Part shown: positions 6,414 to 8,322 of the stretch, piece after piece
Position numbering within the stretch: position 1 is the first letter of the stretch
Layout of the letters: each line of letters opens with the position of its first letter
Origin: Oscillospiraceae bacterium
GTDB lineage: Bacteria; Bacillota; Clostridia; Oscillospirales; Ruminococcaceae
Length of the DNA stretch: 8,322 nucleotides
Reading direction: 5' to 3'
Assembly (NCBI GenBank): GCA_009782665.1
Contig: WRIP01000044.1
Coordinates: 1-8,322 of the forward strand
Program-made: the position numbers and the translations under genes
Notes under the pieces: model-generated
Seen by the model: the letters and a program-made list of their open reading frames with translations, nothing else
Told to the model about the DNA's origin: nothing
The model's database searches: none

Positions 6414-6565
6414 ATTCCAATATATAAAGAACTCGATATTACCGCATTTCCACGATCCGACGTTGCTAATCGGTTTTACTTCAACACAGCAAATCTGAAA
6501 ATCTGACTTAATGCTTTTCGACAAGAGTCAAGTTGTTCGCGGCTATCTCTTATTCTCTTCGTCTG

Positions 6566-7083
6566 CTAAAATTCAAGCATATATGTGTATTCGGAATAGA
6601 TAATATCTGTACCCCGCTTACGAAAACTACCTGTATCTTTCCTTATCTTAAAACCAAGTTTTTTTAGAACAGCATTGGAAGCTATGTTTTCTCTTGCCAC
6701 ATTTGCTGAAAAAGATTTTTGCCTTTTTCTTTTCCCAATTCTATAAGCTTTTTAAGTATCTCAGTCGCATATCCCTGTCGCCAATATTTTTTGTGTACAG
6801 CATATCCAAAATCCCAACGCTTCCCTCTGTCCATTGGCACAATACTGCAAGTGCCTAAAAAGTCCGCCGTATCCTTGTGAAATACCACCATAGGATACCA
6901 ACTATCGTCATTTTCTATACCAACAGCAAAATTCAATTCGGCTTCATCGGCTTTGTTTCTTGGCGGGTCAGCCATATATTTTCTCATTTCATCATCTAAC
7001 CAAATATCAAGACAAGCTGGCCCGTCCGACTCGCGCGTACTGCGAATCAGTAACCGGTTGGTTTCAATTTCCGGCATTTGCAT
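6566..7083 (-). pseudogene. GNAT-family N-acetyltransferase (RimJ/RimL-like), frameshifted
   Basis: The ATG at 7083 (AGGA about 8 bases upstream) opens a frame with the RimJ-type start PEIETNRLLIRSTRESD. The acetyl-CoA binding motif A follows as FGYAVHKKYWRQGYATEILKK; RQGYAT at about residues 102-107 is the pyrophosphate loop. The frame then runs into NLFQQMWQEKT and stops at 6682. The expected ending, NVARENIASNAVLKKLGFK followed by YSEYTYMLEF, is in the next frame and stops at 6566-6568. Adding one T to the TTTTT run at 6713-6709 joins both parts into 172 residues, the normal GNAT length. Such enzymes acetylate amino groups of proteins or small molecules. The 133-residue product would lack motif B. 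It is a recent pseudogene, a phase-variable gene or a sequencing error. Confidence 0.82.
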
Positions 7084-7109
7084 ATTTTTTTCCTCAAATC
7101 ATTCTGCAT

Positions 7110-7137
7110 ATTATATAGATTTCTCTCGGTACGTACC
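7110..7137 (-). promoter_or_regulatory. Candidate promoter/operator of the GNAT gene
   Basis: On the minus strand a perfect TATAAT (7115-7110) lies 26 bases upstream of the ATG at 7083. There is no recognisable -35; instead a perfect 10-bp palindrome GGTACGTACC (7128-7137) lies 12 bases upstream of the -10, overlapping the expected -35 region. This suggests a promoter that depends on a bound regulator. Confidence 0.35.
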
Positions 7138-7190
7138 TTGCTATGACCTGATACGACTAACGATATTACTCTTCCCAGAATATAGTAATC

Positions 7191-7233
7191 ATTCAGTAGT
7201 ATCCATACTAATTTTCAGTCTGTCTGGGGTTAG
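7191..7233. repeat. Direct repeat copy 2 (flanking the GNAT gene)
   Basis: This 43-base stretch begins ATTCAGTAGTATCCA, continues CTAATTTTCAGTCTGTCTG and ends GGGTTAG. It is in the same orientation as copy 1 at 6368-6413, so the two copies bracket the GNAT gene. It runs directly into the GTTAGT/ACTAAC hairpin at 7229-7244. Confidence 0.65.
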
Positions 7234-7279
7234 TCAAAACTAACGCAAACGTCTCCCCAAAAAAGAAGAATCAGGGAGA
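7229..7279 (-). terminator. Hairpins downstream of tRNA-Ser (possible terminator)
   Basis: Two stems follow the tRNA on the minus strand. TCTCCC/GGGAGA pairs 7279-7274 with 7257-7252, and its loop contains CTTCTTTTTT. GTTAGT/ACTAAC pairs 7244-7239 with 7234-7229 around a TTTG loop. Neither has a T tail of standard form, so termination is inferred from position only. Confidence 0.35.
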
Positions 7280-7297
7280 GTTCATATTAGTTTCAGT

Positions 7298-7386
7298 TGG
7301 CGGAGGGTAAGAGATTCGAACTCTTGTGACGTTGCCGTCAAACGGTTTTCAAGACCGCCGCCTTATGACCACTTGGCTAACCCTCC
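7298..7386 (-). tRNA. tRNA-Ser (anticodon UGA)
   Basis: The 89-base minus-strand sequence folds as a class II tRNA. The acceptor stem is GGAGGGT with ACCCTCC, followed by discriminator G and an encoded CCA. The anticodon loop CTTGAAA between CGGT-type arms gives anticodon TGA, which reads UCA and other UCN serine codons. The long variable arm TGACG-GCAA-CGTCA has a GNRA tetraloop, as expected for serine. The T loop GTTCGAATC is canonical. It stands alone, with no other tRNA nearby. Confidence 0.96.
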
Positions 7387-7401
7387 ATATAGTTTTGTCG
7401 C

Positions 7402-7446
7402 TTTGATGTTCCAAAACAATCTCTCAGATATTGGGCAAACATCAAA
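7402..7446. other. Long inverted repeat just upstream of tRNA-Ser
   Basis: TTTGATGTT (7402-7410) pairs perfectly with AACATCAAA (7438-7446). Directly inside it CCAA (7411-7414) pairs with TTGG (7431-7434) after a 3-base bulge, giving 13 base pairs around a 16-base loop. It ends 15 bases before the tRNA 5' end, so it could be part of the tRNA precursor leader or a regulator site. Confidence 0.45.
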
Positions 7447-7475
7447 AAATACTCAGTTGTTATCTGTAGTGTCAA
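7446..7475 (-). promoter_or_regulatory. Candidate proximal promoter of tRNA-Ser
   Basis: On the minus strand TTGACA (7475-7470) is followed after 18 bases by TATTTT (7451-7446). Transcription would start near 7440, about 53 bases before the tRNA and inside the inverted repeat at 7402-7446. The -10 is weak. Confidence 0.35.
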
Positions 7476-7606
7476 AGCTTTATGCAGTCAAGACGGTAAA
7501 CTCGACTAACAGCTTAAAGACTGCCTTGTTATAGCCACTACACTGTTCCTCTGTACTATCTCATGTGAGTTACATGACAGAATACTTTTAAGTGTAACAA
7601 TAACCT

Positions 7607-7634
7607 ATAATATAGATATCAATGATAATGTCAA
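7607..7634 (-). promoter_or_regulatory. Sigma-A-type promoter facing tRNA-Ser
   Basis: On the minus strand a perfect TTGACA (7634-7629) and TATTAT (7612-7607) are separated by 16 bases. It lies just after the end of the PlsC-like gene and faces the tRNA, whose 5' end is about 215 bases downstream of the expected start. No open frame lies between, so the transcript would be a long tRNA leader or a separate small RNA. Confidence 0.5.
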
Positions 7635-7668
7635 TAGTTAATACCTCGAGTATAAAGAACCGACTTCA

Positions 7669-8322
7669 CTATGCACTCATTCCTTTGATGATTCTGAAGC
7701 TGTCCCGATACTTCTTTGCTGAGCGGAGTGTCTCAGAACGCACCTCATAACAGGTTTTATCCTTCGTCACAAATGTTATGGTCATTCTACCGGTTATCTC
7801 AATATTATCGATGTCAGAAAAACTAAATACCACTACTCGATCGCTATCAGCAAACTCTAGTCTGTCTCTGTAAAGTGCTAGCGTTCCGGAGATAACCTCT
7901 AGCCTGTGACCTTCTGACTCAAACATGTAAAGAGTTTGTTGGGAATCATGAAAGATCTCAAGATTCCTGTCCTTGGACTGTTGAAGTTTCTTACTCAATT
8001 CACCTAACTGCCATCTATCCCACTCCAGAATGGTGTTGAACTTCGAATCATCCCCATTGGTGGCAGTTATCCAACCATTCTTAGTATAGATCATATCCAA
8101 ACCGCAATCACAAAAAAACCTATGCTCTTTGCTCTTGATGGTACCTATTCTCCCGCAGTTGGGGCAGGTATATAGTGCGATCTCTATGCCTACGGCATAG
8201 TCATTTTTACTGCTGACATATCTGACATTAAAACGATCCTGATCCTCGTAAGCATTCACATACAGGTCACTTACGATTATCTCATTTATCTCTTGATCGC
8301 TGAGTGATTCTATCTGTTCCTT
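7669..8322 (-). CDS. Probable lysophospholipid acyltransferase (PlsC-like), C-terminal part
   Basis: The frame is open to the right edge and ends at TAG 7671-7669, giving 217 C-terminal residues; an internal GTG at 8259 is unlikely to be the true start because the upstream codons continue the same domain (EINEIIVSDLYVNAYEDQ). Residues 50-75 of the visible part form a zinc ribbon with CPNCG and CDCG (Cys 53, 56, 71, 73). WDRWQLGEL (101-109) follows, and then a beta-rich tail of about 90 residues (LEVISGTLALYRDRLEF, VFSFSDIDNIEI) that looks PH-like. From memory, the VNAYEDQ, zinc ribbon and WD.WQ order is found C-terminal to PlsC-type 1-acylglycerol-3-phosphate acyltransferases in Clostridia, which make phosphatidic acid at the membrane. 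The catalytic HX4D motif would lie outside the window, so this assignment cannot be confirmed here. Confidence 0.6.
   Translation of the reverse strand, partial: KEQIESLSDQEINEIIVSDLYVNAYEDQDRFNVRYVSSKNDYAVGIEIALYTCPNCGRIGTIKSKEHRFFCDCGLDMIYTKNGWITATNGDDSKFNTILEWDRWQLGELSKKLQQSKDRNLEIFHDSQQTLYMFESEGHRLEVISGTLALYRDRLEFADSDRVVVFSFSDIDNIEITGRMTITFVTKDKTCYEVRSETLRSAKKYRDSFRIIKGMSA

Larger units (their letters stand above)
6186..6565. other. Gene-free stretch between remnants and the GNAT pseudogene
   Basis: No coding frame could be supported on either strand in these 380 bases. They contain an orphan promoter-like pair at 6252-6279, one copy of a roughly 45-bp direct repeat at 6368-6413, and otherwise unstructured AT-rich sequence. 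Confidence 0.5.

Noticed and set aside
5450..6664. Shared 15-mer TTAAAACCAAGTTTT at about 5450 and 6648
   Set aside because: The two copies lie in unrelated coding contexts (the AbiEii-like tail and the GNAT tail) and the match does not extend, so it looks like AT-rich coincidence.
6953..7243. Plus-strand 96-codon open frame
   Set aside because: It covers the antisense of the GNAT N-terminus and the repeat; no ribosome site or protein pattern.
1..8322. CRISPR array or complete insertion sequence
   Set aside because: No regularly spaced repeats were found, and no transposase frame or terminal inverted repeats were seen; the only long repeat is the pair at 6368 and 7191.

Overview
The window looks like a piece of a low-GC Gram-positive chromosome, most likely a Clostridia-type Firmicute. 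Evidence for this is the AT-rich composition, AGGAGG-type ribosome binding sites, a serine tRNA with an encoded CCA end, and protein families common in that group (Cof-type HAD phosphatase, TetR, a MacB/FtsX-type ABC exporter with separate permease and ATPase, a flavodoxin-like protein, and a PlsC-like protein with a zinc-ribbon tail). The species cannot be named from the sequence alone.

Layout, left to right. Positions 1-490 (minus) hold the N-terminal part of a HAD phosphatase that runs off the left edge. Positions 653-766 (minus) hold a 37-residue stump of an AraC-family regulator just downstream of a complete TetR-family gene (855-1394, minus), which has a good promoter. After a 565-bp intergenic region comes a divergent plus-strand block: ABC permease (1960-3333), its ATPase (3349-4023) and, after a gap, a flavodoxin-like gene (4474-5010) followed 10 bp later by a frameshifted RelB/DinJ-type antitoxin (5021-5223). 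The natural reading is a TetR-controlled export module, with the flavodoxin possibly part of the same response.

From about 5224 to 6565 intact genes disappear. The region holds remnants: a minus-strand gene whose C-terminal part resembles AbiEii-type nucleotidyltransferase toxins (5439-5890, two stops and a frameshift), an adjacent unrecognised fragment, a plus-strand fragment broken by two frameshifts (5979-6185), and a strong-looking promoter with no gene behind it (6252-6279). A GNAT acetyltransferase (6566-7083, minus) follows, interrupted by what looks like a one-base loss in a T run and flanked by two copies of a roughly 45-bp repeat. Then come a tRNA-Ser(UGA) (7298-7386, minus) with structured upstream sequence, and the C-terminal 217 residues of a probable lysophospholipid acyltransferase entering from the right edge (7669-8322, minus).

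The main theme is gene decay. At least four recognisable accessory genes (AraC, RelB, AbiEii-like, GNAT) and up to three unrecognised ones are broken, while the HAD, TetR, ABC, flavodoxin and PlsC-like frames are clean. Two of the lesions, a CA dinucleotide duplication and a T-run deletion, could be slippage mutations or sequencing errors; the multi-lesion remnants are real decay. I see no convincing new multi-gene system. The most interesting leads are the eroded toxin-antitoxin and abortive-infection remnants, the repeat pair around the GNAT gene, the orphan promoter, and the structured leader of the tRNA.
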